Shown here piece after piece: positions 1 through 8,472 of a DNA stretch of 30,411 bases. The DNA comes from Candidatus Zipacnadia bacterium (lineage in GTDB: Bacteria > Armatimonadota > Zipacnadia > Zipacnadales > Zipacnadaceae). The notes beneath the pieces are model-generated. The model searched no databases. It was given only the letters and a program-made list of their open reading frames with translations, and had not been told where the DNA came from. Each line of letters starts with the position of its first letter. Position 1 is the first letter of the stretch. The stretch covers positions 1 through 30,411 of the forward strand of contig JALGTD010000001.1 of assembly GCA_029821515.1 (NCBI GenBank), in the 5' to 3' direction. Position numbers and translations under genes: made by a program.

Positions 1-1
1 T

Positions 2-2131
2 ACTGGTGCCGACGGTACGTATGAATTCGAGAACCTCCCGGACGACGATTATCGCGTCATACCGAGCTACGGCTCATGGTTCTTTGATCCTACCCAGACA
101 GATGTGACGGTATCGGGGGCGGATGAGACCGGTGTGGACTTCAAACTGGTGGCGACCTACTCAATATCGGGCACGGTGTATGACACCGATGGCACAACCC
201 CACTGGAGGGTGCTACCCTTAAGTGTTATGATGGTGTGTTCGCGGATCCCGCGGACCTGGTTGACGAGCAGGACAGCGACGTGGATGGCGAATACGAATT
301 CGCAGGCCTGGTTGACGACGACTACCGCGTGATCCCAAGCTACGGCGGCTATAACTTCGATCCCACTCAGACAGATGTGACGGTGTCCGGTGCTGACGAG
401 ACCGGCGTGGACTTCGAGATGCAAGCCGGTGACTACAGCATATCGGGAACTATTCTCGACACCGGCAGTGACCCTGTTGTGGGCGTCACCGTTAGCATAA
501 CCGGTGCCTCGGACGAAACTGATTCATCCGGTGACTACATACTGGGCAACCTGCCCAACGGCAGCTATGATGTGGACTTGACTTCGGCGCCCGGCGACTA
601 CTATACCTACTCGCCCACTCCGCCGGTGACAGTGGTCATCAGCGACGACGATGAGGTCCAGGACTTCACAGCCACGGAACAGACCTTCAGCGTGAGCGGG
701 ACGGTCCTTGACGCCGGCGACGATCCGATAAGCGGTATTGTGGTCACCGATGGGACCAACTCGGATACCACTGTTGGCGATGGCACCTATACGATCACTG
801 GCGTATCAGCCGGTCTGGTTACGATCACGGCCGAGCCGGGCGGGGGCTTCGTATTTGTGCCCCAGAGCCAGGACGTCACGGTGCCGGCGCCGGGGCCCAG
901 TGATGTAACGGATGTTGACTTCACTGGTTATGCAGGAGTCGGGCACAGTTATTCGGCCGGACTACACCTTACTGGTGTACCCGTCTATCCGATTGAGGAC
1001 TATGCCGAGGATGTCTTCCTGACCTCGGACATCTGGTGGTGGCATCCCAGCGGTACGGTCTACATCGGCACCGGTCATCCCAATGCCGCGTCGCTGTTGG
1101 TGGTTCAGCCCGCTATGGGCTTCTGGGTCAACTACGGCAGCGCCACCGACATCAACGTGGCGGGCATTGCGGTACCGACTGGCTTCCCATTTGTGAAGAA
1201 TCTGGGGCCGGCCTGGAATATGATCGCCAATCCGTTTGACGGCTACAGGTTGCCCATGGCGAACATCGAGCCAGACACAGGCAACGTAATCCTGCCCTTT
1301 GTCTATATTTATGACTCGGGCAGCGGCTCCTATCGCCTGGTTACCGATCAGCCCGGCATTGGTGTAGCGCGTACCTATCTGGAGCCGTGGGAGGGTGCAT
1401 GGCTGTATGCCTGCACACCCACCAACTTCACCATCGCTATGACGGCCGGGCCGGCAGCTACCGCGGCCGGCGCTGGAGAAGAGGTAGGCCTGCAGGCGCT
1501 TGACACCGGCCAGTCAGGCTGGATAGTGCCGGTGTTGGCCCACGTAGGTAATCGCAGCGACCTGATGGGCGCGATTGGTGTTAGCAGCATTGAGCCCTAC
1601 AGCCTGCCCAATCCGCCGGCGGCGTTGAATAGCGTAGATCTCTACTTTGTCGGCGCCAGCGGGAGCCAGTTGGCTCAGTCAGTTGTTTCCCCGACCGGTG
1701 ATACGGCTAGCTGGGAGTTTGTAGTTGCTACCGATATTCCGGATAGCGATGTAGAGGTAGCTCTGCCTGACCTCAGCCAGCTTCCCAATGATGTGGCGGT
1801 GACTTTGACTGATCTGGACACTGGTCGGGCTGTATATGCCCGGACGATGCCCAGCTACAGCTTCCGTAGCGGCGAGAACGGTGCTGTCCGTCACTTCCGT
1901 ATTGAGATTGGGCCGCAGCAGGCGGTGGATGTTATGAATATCTCCGGGCAGGTCATCAAGACACTGGCCGTTGATGAAGTAGCCACCGCAGGTACTCATA
2001 CGTTATCGTGGAACCTGCGTAGCAACAGTGGCACAGTGGTGCCACGGGGGATGTACCTGGTGAGGATAGATGCTGTGGCTGAGAACGGGCAGCAGACCAG
2101 CAGGCTGTGTCAACTGAGCGTAAATAGATAA
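2..2131 (+). CDS. Secreted multi-repeat protein with carboxypeptidase-regulatory-like domains and FlgD-like C-terminus (5' partial)
   Basis: The reading frame is open from the left edge, so the N-terminus and any signal peptide are missing; an internal ATG at 104 is not a convincing start. The visible part begins with about four beta-sandwich repeats of the pattern YSISGTVxDTxGxPxxGVxV...DxxGxYxxxxLxxGxYxVxP, typical of carboxypeptidase-regulatory-like/Cna-B-like domains. They end near nucleotide 935. A middle region follows with paired motifs such as MGFWVNYG and AWNMIANPF. The last ~70 residues resemble the FlgD Ig-like/C-terminal sorting fold (NISGQVIKTL...PRGMYLVRIDA). Such proteins are usually exported and surface-attached or secreted. 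No catalytic residues are visible, so an adhesive or structural role is inferred. The next gene encodes a lipoprotein with a similar repeat. I am confident in the domain types but not in a specific function. Confidence 0.85.
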   Translation, partial: TGADGTYEFENLPDDDYRVIPSYGSWFFDPTQTDVTVSGADETGVDFKLVATYSISGTVYDTDGTTPLEGATLKCYDGVFADPADLVDEQDSDVDGEYEFAGLVDDDYRVIPSYGGYNFDPTQTDVTVSGADETGVDFEMQAGDYSISGTILDTGSDPVVGVTVSITGASDETDSSGDYILGNLPNGSYDVDLTSAPGDYYTYSPTPPVTVVISDDDEVQDFTATEQTFSVSGTVLDAGDDPISGIVVTDGTNSDTTVGDGTYTITGVSAGLVTITAEPGGGFVFVPQSQDVTVPAPGPSDVTDVDFTGYAGVGHSYSAGLHLTGVPVYPIEDYAEDVFLTSDIWWWHPSGTVYIGTGHPNAASLLVVQPAMGFWVNYGSATDINVAGIAVPTGFPFVKNLGPAWNMIANPFDGYRLPMANIEPDTGNVILPFVYIYDSGSGSYRLVTDQPGIGVARTYLEPWEGAWLYACTPTNFTIAMTAGPAATAAGAGEEVGLQALDTGQSGWIVPVLAHVGNRSDLMGAIGVSSIEPYSLPNPPAALNSVDLYFVGASGSQLAQSVVSPTGDTASWEFVVATDIPDSDVEVALPDLSQLPNDVAVTLTDLDTGRAVYARTMPSYSFRSGENGAVRHFRIEIGPQQAVDVMNISGQVIKTLAVDEVATAGTHTLSWNLRSNSGTVVPRGMYLVRIDAVAENGQQTSRLCQLSVNR
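20..415 (+). repeat. Tandem 273-bp coding repeat (two copies, the first cut by the window edge)
   Basis: Nucleotides 20-142 match 293-415 closely, an offset of 273 bp or 91 codons. Both encode YEF..L.DDDYRVIPSYG followed by an identical stretch ending ADETGVDF. Many differences are at third codon positions, which suggests duplication followed by selection on the protein. More diverged protein-level copies of the same fold continue to about 935, so the array probably extends leftward out of the window. Confidence 0.8.
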
Positions 2132-2181
2132 CCGTGGTACGACTGCCGAGCCATACTTGATCCAAGAGGGAGTATCGGTCA

Positions 2182-2577
2182 ATGCATAACAACAAACAAT
2201 GGACCATTGTGGTTGTCATCGCAGTAGTTGCTATAGTTGGCTGGCTGATTGCCGGCTGTGGTGGAGGTGGTGGTACAACACCGGCCAGCACTGGCAGTGT
2301 CAGCGGTAGTACCGTAGACATAGTCAGCCAGTTCGGCATCGGCGGTCTAACGGTCACAGTAGGGGGACAACAGGACGTCACGGATGGTAATGGTAACTTT
2401 GTGGTGACCGGTGTGCTCCCCGGCGTTCGGGACGTCGTGGTGACGCCGACCACACTTTGGGAGCAAGTGGGCGATGCACCGGACGTGGTGGTCGTGGCAG
2501 GGCAGACTACGCCCGTGGGTGTAATACTGGTTAGAGACCCAAACTCTGGTCCTCCCCCTCCCCCTGGTCTGCCGTAG
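2182..2577 (+). CDS. Small lipoprotein with one carboxypeptidase-regulatory-like domain
   Basis: This 131-residue protein starts with a charged N-terminus and a hydrophobic helix, then a lipobox-like LIAGC at residues 22-26 followed by a glycine run. That predicts processing by signal peptidase II and lipid attachment at Cys26. The mature part is a single beta-sandwich repeat (GGLTVTVGGQ...DGNGNFVVTGVLPG) and a proline-rich tail. A purine-rich AGAGGGAG lies about 9 nt before the ATG. It starts 50 bp after the repeat protein, and the shared fold suggests both belong to one surface assembly, which is inferred. The function is unknown. Confidence 0.75.
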   Translation: MHNNKQWTIVVVIAVVAIVGWLIAGCGGGGGTTPASTGSVSGSTVDIVSQFGIGGLTVTVGGQQDVTDGNGNFVVTGVLPGVRDVVVTPTTLWEQVGDAPDVVVVAGQTTPVGVILVRDPNSGPPPPPGLP

Positions 2578-2615
2578 TCGGACAGTGGCAGCATCTGTCC
2601 ACGATGAGCAACTAC

Positions 2616-2640
2616 GCGCCGCCTGCCGACTGGGCGGCGC
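2616..2640 (+). terminator. GC-rich hairpin after the lipoprotein gene
   Basis: GCGCCGCC (2616-2623) and GGCGGCGC (2633-2640) form a perfect 8-bp stem with a 9-nt loop, 39 nt after the lipoprotein stop. Only a weak T-containing stretch follows (TTCGGTGTATT), so this is at best an imperfect intrinsic terminator. Its position at the break between the surface-protein genes and the gmk cluster supports that role. Confidence 0.4.
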
Positions 2641-2742
2641 TTCGGTGTATTATGAGCGAAGGCGGCACAGTTCACAGGCCCAGCGGCGTAGCCGAGCCGT
2701 TTCTCGCATACGAAGGGTATCCGAATTATATTGAAGTAGGCG

Positions 2743-2772
2743 TTGCGCACATCCGCAAGTCTGTGCTAAACT
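2743..2772 (+). promoter_or_regulatory. Possible sigma-70-type promoter for the gmk cluster
   Basis: TTGCGC at 2743-2748 and TAAACT at 2767-2772 are separated by 18 bp, a plausible -35/-10 pair about 50 bp before the gmk start. The boxes match only in part. The rest of the 244-bp gap between the lipoprotein and gmk holds the hairpin at 2616-2640 and nothing else I can recognise. Confidence 0.3.
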
Positions 2773-2821
2773 ATAGAGTAATGTGAGTAAGGTATAGCTG
2801 CAGGTTTCTGTAAGATTTGGC

Positions 2822-3478
2822 ATGAGTGCTTCTGATATGGCTGATTCTGGCCGTGGTATCCTGTTGGTAGTGTCAGGGCCGTCCGGAGTAGGCAAGGGGA
2901 CGGTCATTAATGGTTTGATGGAGCAGTATCCCGACGTTACGCTGTCAGTTTCCTGCACGACCCGGCCGCCGCGTGCCGGCGAGAGCGACGGGCAGGATTA
3001 CCAGTTTGTCAGTGACAGCGAGTTCGAGCAGATGCGCCGGTCGGGGGAGCTCCTTGAATGGGCTCAGGTCCACGGCCGGCACTATTATGGTACGCTGCGC
3101 CAGCCAGTGGAGGAGGCTTTGGCGGCAGGCCGAACGCTGGTGCTGGAGATTGATTATCAGGGGGCCAAGTCGGTCCGCGAGCAGCTCGGCGAGCAGGCCG
3201 TGCTGGTGTTCGTAGCGCCGCCTTCCTGGGAAGCACTCATCGAGCGGTTACGCAAGCGCCATACTGAATCAGAGCAGGCCATTGCCGAGCGCCTGGCCAG
3301 TGCGCGCGAGGAAATTGAGAATATGGAGATGTACGATTATGTGGTGGTCAACGATGAGGTGGCGGAGGCAGTCCAGCAGCTATCTGGCATCCTGCTGGCG
3401 GAGCAGCAGACTATAGAACGATTCGACTGGCGACGACTGCGCGATGAGCTGCTCGCCCAGGCCGATGGGTGGAGGTAA
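2822..3478 (+). CDS. gmk: Guanylate kinase
   Basis: Guanylate kinase phosphorylates GMP to GDP with ATP in the cytoplasm. The P-loop SGPSGVGKGT is at residues 18-27. The family motifs SCTTRPPRAGE(S)DG, a YYGT segment of the GMP-binding region and LVLEIDYQGAK follow in the expected order. The length of 218 residues is typical. The ATG at 2822 has only a weak Shine-Dalgarno; ATG 2837 is an alternative that still leaves the P-loop intact. It opens a plus-strand run with coaBC 28 bp downstream. In many bacteria rpoZ lies between these two genes, but there is no room for it here. Confidence 0.95.
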   Translation: MSASDMADSGRGILLVVSGPSGVGKGTVINGLMEQYPDVTLSVSCTTRPPRAGESDGQDYQFVSDSEFEQMRRSGELLEWAQVHGRHYYGTLRQPVEEALAAGRTLVLEIDYQGAKSVREQLGEQAVLVFVAPPSWEALIERLRKRHTESEQAIAERLASAREEIENMEMYDYVVVNDEVAEAVQQLSGILLAEQQTIERFDWRRLRDELLAQADGWR

Positions 3479-3506
3479 TCGCGGTGCGTAGTGCTGCGAA
3501 GGAATT

Positions 3507-4757
3507 ATGAGTGAGGAATTGACTGGAGAATTTGACAGAGCGTTGCAGGAACGGCGTATTGTGATTGTCGTCACCGGAGGCATTGCCGCCTACAAGGCTT
3601 GCGAGCTGGTTAGCAGGCTGACGGGCGCTGGTGCCGAGGTGCGAGTGGTTATGACGGAAAATGCTCGCCGGTTTGTAGGCGAGGCAACTTTCCGGGCGCT
3701 CAGCGGCCATCCGGTCTGCTGCGACACATTCGAAGAGCCGACCACCGATGAGATAGCCCACATTTCTCTGGCGGAATTCGCTGAGGTCATAGTGGTGGTG
3801 CCGGCCACGGCCAACATCCTGGGTAAGGTGGCAGGAGGTATATGCGACGACTTCGCCAGTACCGTCATCTGTGCGGCGCGCGGGCCGGTGATAATGGCGC
3901 CGGCGATGAACTGGGCAATGTGGCAGAATCCGATTGTCCAGGGCAACTGCCAGAAGCTGGAGGAGCTGGGCTATCGCATAGTCGCGCCGGAGACTGGTCG
4001 CCTGGCCTCCGGGGAAGAAGGGCCGGGGCGGTTGGCCAGCTTGGAGACGATTGTGGTGGAAATCGTCCGGGCGCTGGGCCAATCCAGCTATGACTCGTCC
4101 CTGGCTGGGAAGAAGGTGTTGATTACGGCCGGGCCGACGCGAGAATACCTTGATCCGGTCCGCTTCATCAGTAACCCCGCGACGGGCAAGATGGGCCTGG
4201 CCCTGGCGCGGGCAGCGATTGCGCGGGGTGTGCAGGTAACAGTAGTCAGTGGCCCCACTGAGTTAGAGCCTCCAAGACAGGTAGAAATGGTGCAGGTCGA
4301 AAGTGCCGCCGATATGCATCAGGCGGTGATGAGCCGCCTGGACGAGGTGGACATCTTCATTGGTGCTTCTGCGGTGGCCAATTTCACTCCGCGCAGCCGT
4401 GCCGCGCAGAAGATAGCCAGCAGCGAGGAAGGCCTGACCGTTGAGTTGGCCCCGACGGCTCACATACTGGCGGATGTCGCTGCCAGTCAGAATCGTCCGC
4501 AGACAGTGGTCGGCTTTGCGGCAGAAACCGAGGATGTCTTAGAAAGTGCCCGAAGCAAGCTCTCTGAGATGAGCTTGGACCTGATGGTGGCGAATGACCT
4601 GACTCTTCCGGGAGTCGGCTTTGGGACAGAAACCAACGAAGTGACAATAGTGCGAGCCGATGGCACCACGCGCCCGGTAGCCAAATCGGCCAAGGACCAG
4701 GTTGCCCGGGTGATTATTGATGAAATTGAGCAACTGCTTGAGATTGACGAGCAGTAG
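3507..4757 (+). CDS. coaBC: Bifunctional phosphopantothenoylcysteine decarboxylase / phosphopantothenate-cysteine ligase
   Basis: CoaBC joins cysteine to 4'-phosphopantothenate and decarboxylates the product, two steps of coenzyme A synthesis. The N-terminal CoaC flavoprotein half begins VVTGGIAAYKA, has the catalytic His in AHISLAE (H85) and the PAMNWAMW motif (N135). The C-terminal CoaB half begins near residue 195 with LITAGPTREYLDPVRFISN and contains VGFAAET and LMVANDLT. The length of 416 residues is normal. The motif that in E. coli Dfp carries the active-site Cys (ACGxxGxGR) reads ASGEEGPGR here, with Ser168 in place of Cys. The start ATG follows AAGGAA at short spacing. metK follows after 19 bp. 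Confidence 0.95.
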   Translation: MSEELTGEFDRALQERRIVIVVTGGIAAYKACELVSRLTGAGAEVRVVMTENARRFVGEATFRALSGHPVCCDTFEEPTTDEIAHISLAEFAEVIVVVPATANILGKVAGGICDDFASTVICAARGPVIMAPAMNWAMWQNPIVQGNCQKLEELGYRIVAPETGRLASGEEGPGRLASLETIVVEIVRALGQSSYDSSLAGKKVLITAGPTREYLDPVRFISNPATGKMGLALARAAIARGVQVTVVSGPTELEPPRQVEMVQVESAADMHQAVMSRLDEVDIFIGASAVANFTPRSRAAQKIASSEEGLTVELAPTAHILADVAASQNRPQTVVGFAAETEDVLESARSKLSEMSLDLMVANDLTLPGVGFGTETNEVTIVRADGTTRPVAKSAKDQVARVIIDEIEQLLEIDEQ

Positions 4758-4776
4758 TTGAAGGGAGACGAAACAA

Positions 4777-5931
4777 TTGACCCGCAAGAGTTTCACGTTT
4801 ACCTCGGAGTCAGTCACAGAGGGACATCCCGATAAAGTTTGTGACCAGATTTCCGATGCAGTGCTGGACCACTTGCTAGCCGAAGACGCGAATTCGCGGG
4901 TAGCAGTGGAAACGTTGGTAACCACGGGGACCTGTTTGGTCGCTGGTGAGATAACCACAAAGGGGTATTGCCCGGTGGAGCATGTGGTGCGCGAGACAGT
5001 GCGCGAGATCGGCTACACCCGGGCCAAGCATGGCTTTGACTGTGAGACTATCGGCGTGCTGACGGCTATTCACGAGCAGTCGCCGGAAATCGCCCAGGGC
5101 GTAGATATTGGGGGAGCCGGCGACCAGGGCATGATGATTGGCTATGCTAGCAATGAGATGCCCGAGTATATGCCGATGCCGATTATGCTGGCCCACAAGC
5201 TGTGCCGCCAGTTGGCGAAGGTGCGCAAGACCAAAGAGCTCAACTATCTGCGTCCTGATGGCAAGAGCCAGGTAACGGTTCGTTATGAAGATGACAAGCC
5301 GGTCGAGGTTGTCAAGGTTCTACTCGCGGCGCAGCATCGGCCCGATGTGGGCCAGGAGCAGCTTCGTGGCGATTTGATTGAGGCTGTGGTTCTTCCGGTC
5401 ATTCCTGACGAGCTGCGCGCCGACGGGCTGGCTGACAATGTTTTTGTAAATCGCACCGGCAGTTTCAGCACGGGGGGGCCGCAAGCTGATAGTGGGCTGA
5501 CCGGGCGCAAGATCATCGTTGATACCTACGGCGGTTGGGCGCGGCACGGGGGAGGGTCTTTCAGCGGCAAGGACCCCAGCAAGGTGGACCGCAGCGCCAC
5601 CTATATGATGCGCTATCTGGCTAAGAATATCGTCGCAGCGGGCCTGGCGGACCGCTGTGAAGTCCACATTGCCTATGCCATCGGGGAAGTGGAGCCCTTC
5701 TCCTTCGATACATTCTGCTTTGGCACCAACAAGATACCCGAAGAGCAGATTAATGAGCTGGTGAGAGATAATTTCGACCTAAGCCCTAAGGGAATCATTG
5801 AACATCTCGACCTGCAACGACCCATCTATAAAGCAACTGCCGCTTATGGTCATTTCGGCCGCGATGAGCCTGACTTCACATGGGAGCGGCTGGATGCAGT
5901 AGACCTGCTGCGGGAGAAGGCGGGACTCTGA
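4777..5931 (+). CDS. metK: S-adenosylmethionine synthetase
   Basis: MetK makes S-adenosylmethionine from methionine and ATP. The signatures are present: EGHPDK at residues 15-20, GAGDQG at 113-118 and GGGSFSGKD at 258-266. The length of 384 residues is typical. Translation starts at TTG 4777, preceded by AGGGAG at good spacing; the N-terminus RKSFTFTSESVTEGHPDK matches the family and no ATG lies suitably near. Its product would serve the radical SAM enzyme encoded further on (15843-17210), along with general methylation. The stop overlaps the likely CTG start of priA by CTGA. Confidence 0.95.
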   Translation: MTRKSFTFTSESVTEGHPDKVCDQISDAVLDHLLAEDANSRVAVETLVTTGTCLVAGEITTKGYCPVEHVVRETVREIGYTRAKHGFDCETIGVLTAIHEQSPEIAQGVDIGGAGDQGMMIGYASNEMPEYMPMPIMLAHKLCRQLAKVRKTKELNYLRPDGKSQVTVRYEDDKPVEVVKVLLAAQHRPDVGQEQLRGDLIEAVVLPVIPDELRADGLADNVFVNRTGSFSTGGPQADSGLTGRKIIVDTYGGWARHGGGSFSGKDPSKVDRSATYMMRYLAKNIVAAGLADRCEVHIAYAIGEVEPFSFDTFCFGTNKIPEEQINELVRDNFDLSPKGIIEHLDLQRPIYKATAAYGHFGRDEPDFTWERLDAVDLLREKAGL

Positions 5932-8444
5932 ACAGCCCGAGCCAACCACAAGGCAATTTGCTTGGCTCCGACGAGACCTATGCCCAGGTTCTTATCGACC
6001 GTGCCGCCCGTGCCGTCGATCGTCCCTTCACATACAAAATCCCATCTCGATTAGCTGAGCGTGTTGCCATCGGCAGCCGCGTACTGGTGCCGTTTGGCCC
6101 GCAGAAGTTGGTCGGCGATGTGGTCGGGTTCACCGACCAGGCGCCTCCGGCGAAGTTGAAAAGCATCATCAAGCTGCTTGACGAACAGCCTTTGTTTGGT
6201 GCGGAGCAGCTTGATTTGGCCCGCTGGGTGGCTCAGCGCTATTGCTGTTCGTTGCGCGAGGCGTTGCGGCTGGTTATCCCGCCGGGGGTCTCGCGGTCGC
6301 GGTTTACTACCGTCACGATAACTGACGAATGCCAGCGGGTCGAGCCTGAGCAATTATCGCAGACACCACGTCAGTCGCAGGTTTTCGATCTACTTCAGGC
6401 GACGGGCGGGGAAGAGGATCTTGACAATCTGGTTCAGCGGACTCAACAGACCGCCGACAGTAAGCTATCTCGTGCGGCGGTGCTGTCGGCAGTGCGCAGC
6501 CTCGAAGAGAAGGGCCTGGTGGAAAAAAGACGCGGGCTAAGTCGTCCCACCGCCAGCCGTCGTACTCAGCAGGTTGCCCGACTGTGCAATGACGATATAG
6601 ATTGGGCACAGGTGATCGAGGAACTATCGGCGATAGCCCCGCGCCAGGCAGAGGTTGTCCGCGCCCTCATAGAAGCGGACAGGCCGATACCGGTTGCTGA
6701 GCTGTCGCGCAGTGCAGTAACGGCGCTAACTAACAAGGGGCTGGTGCGAGTAAGCGAACAGCGGATTCAGCGGATTCCGCATGAGCCGGGCCTGGGTAAT
6801 GTTGACGCCGAGGCCTTGCCGCCCACGCAGGCTCAAGACAGAATTCTCCAGCACGTGTATGAGGCGGTACAGGCGCATCGTTATGAGGCGCTGCTGCTGC
6901 ATGGTGTGACCGCCAGTGGCAAGACCGAGGTCTATCTGCAGGCTATCGAGGCGGTGCGGGCCGAGGGGCGTAGTGCCATCGTGCTGGTGCCGGAAATTGC
7001 GCTTACCCCGCAGATGGTGGGCCGCTTTCGGGCTCGTTTCGGCGACAGTTTGGCCCTGTTGCATAGCGCACTGAGTGCCGGCGAGCGCTACGATGAGTGG
7101 GAGCGAGTGCAGCGCGGTGAGGCTGACATCGTTATTGGGGCTCGTTCGGCAATCTTCGCTCCTTGCCAGGAACTGGGCATAGTTGTGGTTGACGAAGAGC
7201 ACGAGCATGCCTATAAGCAGGAGAGTGCACCCCGTTATCTGGCCACATCAGTGGCCGCCGAGCGTGCTCGGCGCAGCAACGCGGTACTACTGATGGGGTC
7301 GGCTACACCATCACTGGAAGCGTATTACCGCGCCAGCCATGAGGATGGGCTTTCCCTTATGACCCTGCCGGAGAGGATTGACAGCCGCCCGCTTCCCCCA
7401 GTTGAGATTATTGACCTGCGCACCGAAACATTGATGGGCAAGGGGGGCAGTTTTAGCCAGATGATGCTGGAGGCCATCGCTGACCGACTGGCGCGCGGCG
7501 AGCAGACTATTCTGTTTTTGAACCGCCGGGGTTTTTCGACGTTCGTGATGTGTCGTGATTGTGGCTATGTGCTGCGCTGCCCCAATTGTGCGGTATCACT
7601 GACTTATCATCATGGTAGCCGGCGGATGCGCTGCCATCACTGCGACTACAGCCTGCCGGTGCCTGATCTGTGCCCCAACTGCGAGGGCTACGAGATCGGG
7701 TTTTACGGCCTGGGTACCGAACGAGTAACTGACCAGATCGAGCGAGAGTTTGCGGGGGCCACTGTGGCGCGGATGGATCGGGATACCGTCAGCCGTAAGG
7801 GTGCGTATGGTGATATTCTGCGTTCGTTTGCCCGGGGCGAGGCTGACATTCTGGTGGGCACCCAGATGATTGCCAAGGGGCTCGATTTAGCGAACGTGAC
7901 GCTGGTGGGCGTGTTGAACGCCGATGTCGGGCTATACACGCCCGACTTCCGTGCAGCCGAGCGGACATTCCAGTTGGTCACCCAGGTAGCAGGACGGGCG
8001 GGCCGGGCGGAAAAGCCTGGCGAGGTGCTGGTGCAGACCTACAATCCTGATCACTATGCCATCGTCACGGCCCAGAAGCATGACTATGCGGCGTTCTATG
8101 AACAAGAGATTAGGGCGCGTCGTCATAACCTATATCCACCCTTTGTAGAGCTGGCCAACCTTGTTTTCCAGGATGAAGATGAGGAGAGTGCCCTCAACAC
8201 TGCGCGCCAGGCGGCAGTTTGCCTGCAGGACATGGGGGTTTTCTTCAAAAAGGGTGATGTTCAGTTTCTGGGGCCGGCACCTGCGCCCCTGCACAAACTG
8301 CGGGGCCGATACCGCTACCAGATGCTACTGAAAGCGGCCGATATGGAGCGATTGAATCAGACAGTTCGGAATCTGGTGGAGGCTCTGGCTGATACCGGCT
8401 CTACGCAAGTAGTATGCGATGTTGAACCGATGGATATGATGTGA
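5928..8444 (+). CDS. priA: Primosomal protein N' (PriA replication-restart helicase)
   Basis: PriA is a 3'-to-5' helicase that recognises abandoned replication forks and starts DnaB reloading. The N-terminal DNA-binding domain begins near YAQVLIDRAARAVDRPFTYKIP. Walker A GVTASGKT lies near residue 325 and the DEAH-type box VVVDEEHEHAYKQE near 420. Paired Cys motifs (CRDCG, CPNC, CHHC, CPNC) from about 540 to 585 bind zinc within the helicase domain. The longest frame starts at ATG 5880, deep inside metK. I prefer CTG 5928, which overlaps the metK stop as CTGA and has GGAGAAGG 7 nt upstream. TTG 5958 is another option. Length is about 838 residues. The function is certain but the start is not. 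Confidence 0.93.
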   Translation: MNSPSQPQGNLLGSDETYAQVLIDRAARAVDRPFTYKIPSRLAERVAIGSRVLVPFGPQKLVGDVVGFTDQAPPAKLKSIIKLLDEQPLFGAEQLDLARWVAQRYCCSLREALRLVIPPGVSRSRFTTVTITDECQRVEPEQLSQTPRQSQVFDLLQATGGEEDLDNLVQRTQQTADSKLSRAAVLSAVRSLEEKGLVEKRRGLSRPTASRRTQQVARLCNDDIDWAQVIEELSAIAPRQAEVVRALIEADRPIPVAELSRSAVTALTNKGLVRVSEQRIQRIPHEPGLGNVDAEALPPTQAQDRILQHVYEAVQAHRYEALLLHGVTASGKTEVYLQAIEAVRAEGRSAIVLVPEIALTPQMVGRFRARFGDSLALLHSALSAGERYDEWERVQRGEADIVIGARSAIFAPCQELGIVVVDEEHEHAYKQESAPRYLATSVAAERARRSNAVLLMGSATPSLEAYYRASHEDGLSLMTLPERIDSRPLPPVEIIDLRTETLMGKGGSFSQMMLEAIADRLARGEQTILFLNRRGFSTFVMCRDCGYVLRCPNCAVSLTYHHGSRRMRCHHCDYSLPVPDLCPNCEGYEIGFYGLGTERVTDQIEREFAGATVARMDRDTVSRKGAYGDILRSFARGEADILVGTQMIAKGLDLANVTLVGVLNADVGLYTPDFRAAERTFQLVTQVAGRAGRAEKPGEVLVQTYNPDHYAIVTAQKHDYAAFYEQEIRARRHNLYPPFVELANLVFQDEDEESALNTARQAAVCLQDMGVFFKKGDVQFLGPAPAPLHKLRGRYRYQMLLKAADMERLNQTVRNLVEALADTGSTQVVCDVEPMDMM

Positions 8445-8472
8445 AGCAGTTTGTGCTGGGAAGTGATTGACT

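Noticed and set aside
1956..2750. 264-codon open frame on the minus strand
   Set aside because: It is antisense to the end of the repeat protein and the whole lipoprotein gene. Its translation has low-complexity, shadow-like composition (PPPPP, TTTT runs), and the plus-strand genes have a clear domain and a lipobox.
2604..2786. 60-codon plus-strand frame between the lipoprotein and gmk
   Set aside because: It overlaps the hairpin and the possible gmk promoter, has no ribosome site and its translation resembles nothing. It is most likely non-coding.
3411..4082. 223-codon open frame on the minus strand
   Set aside because: It is antisense to coaBC, with no recognisable motif or upstream ribosome site.
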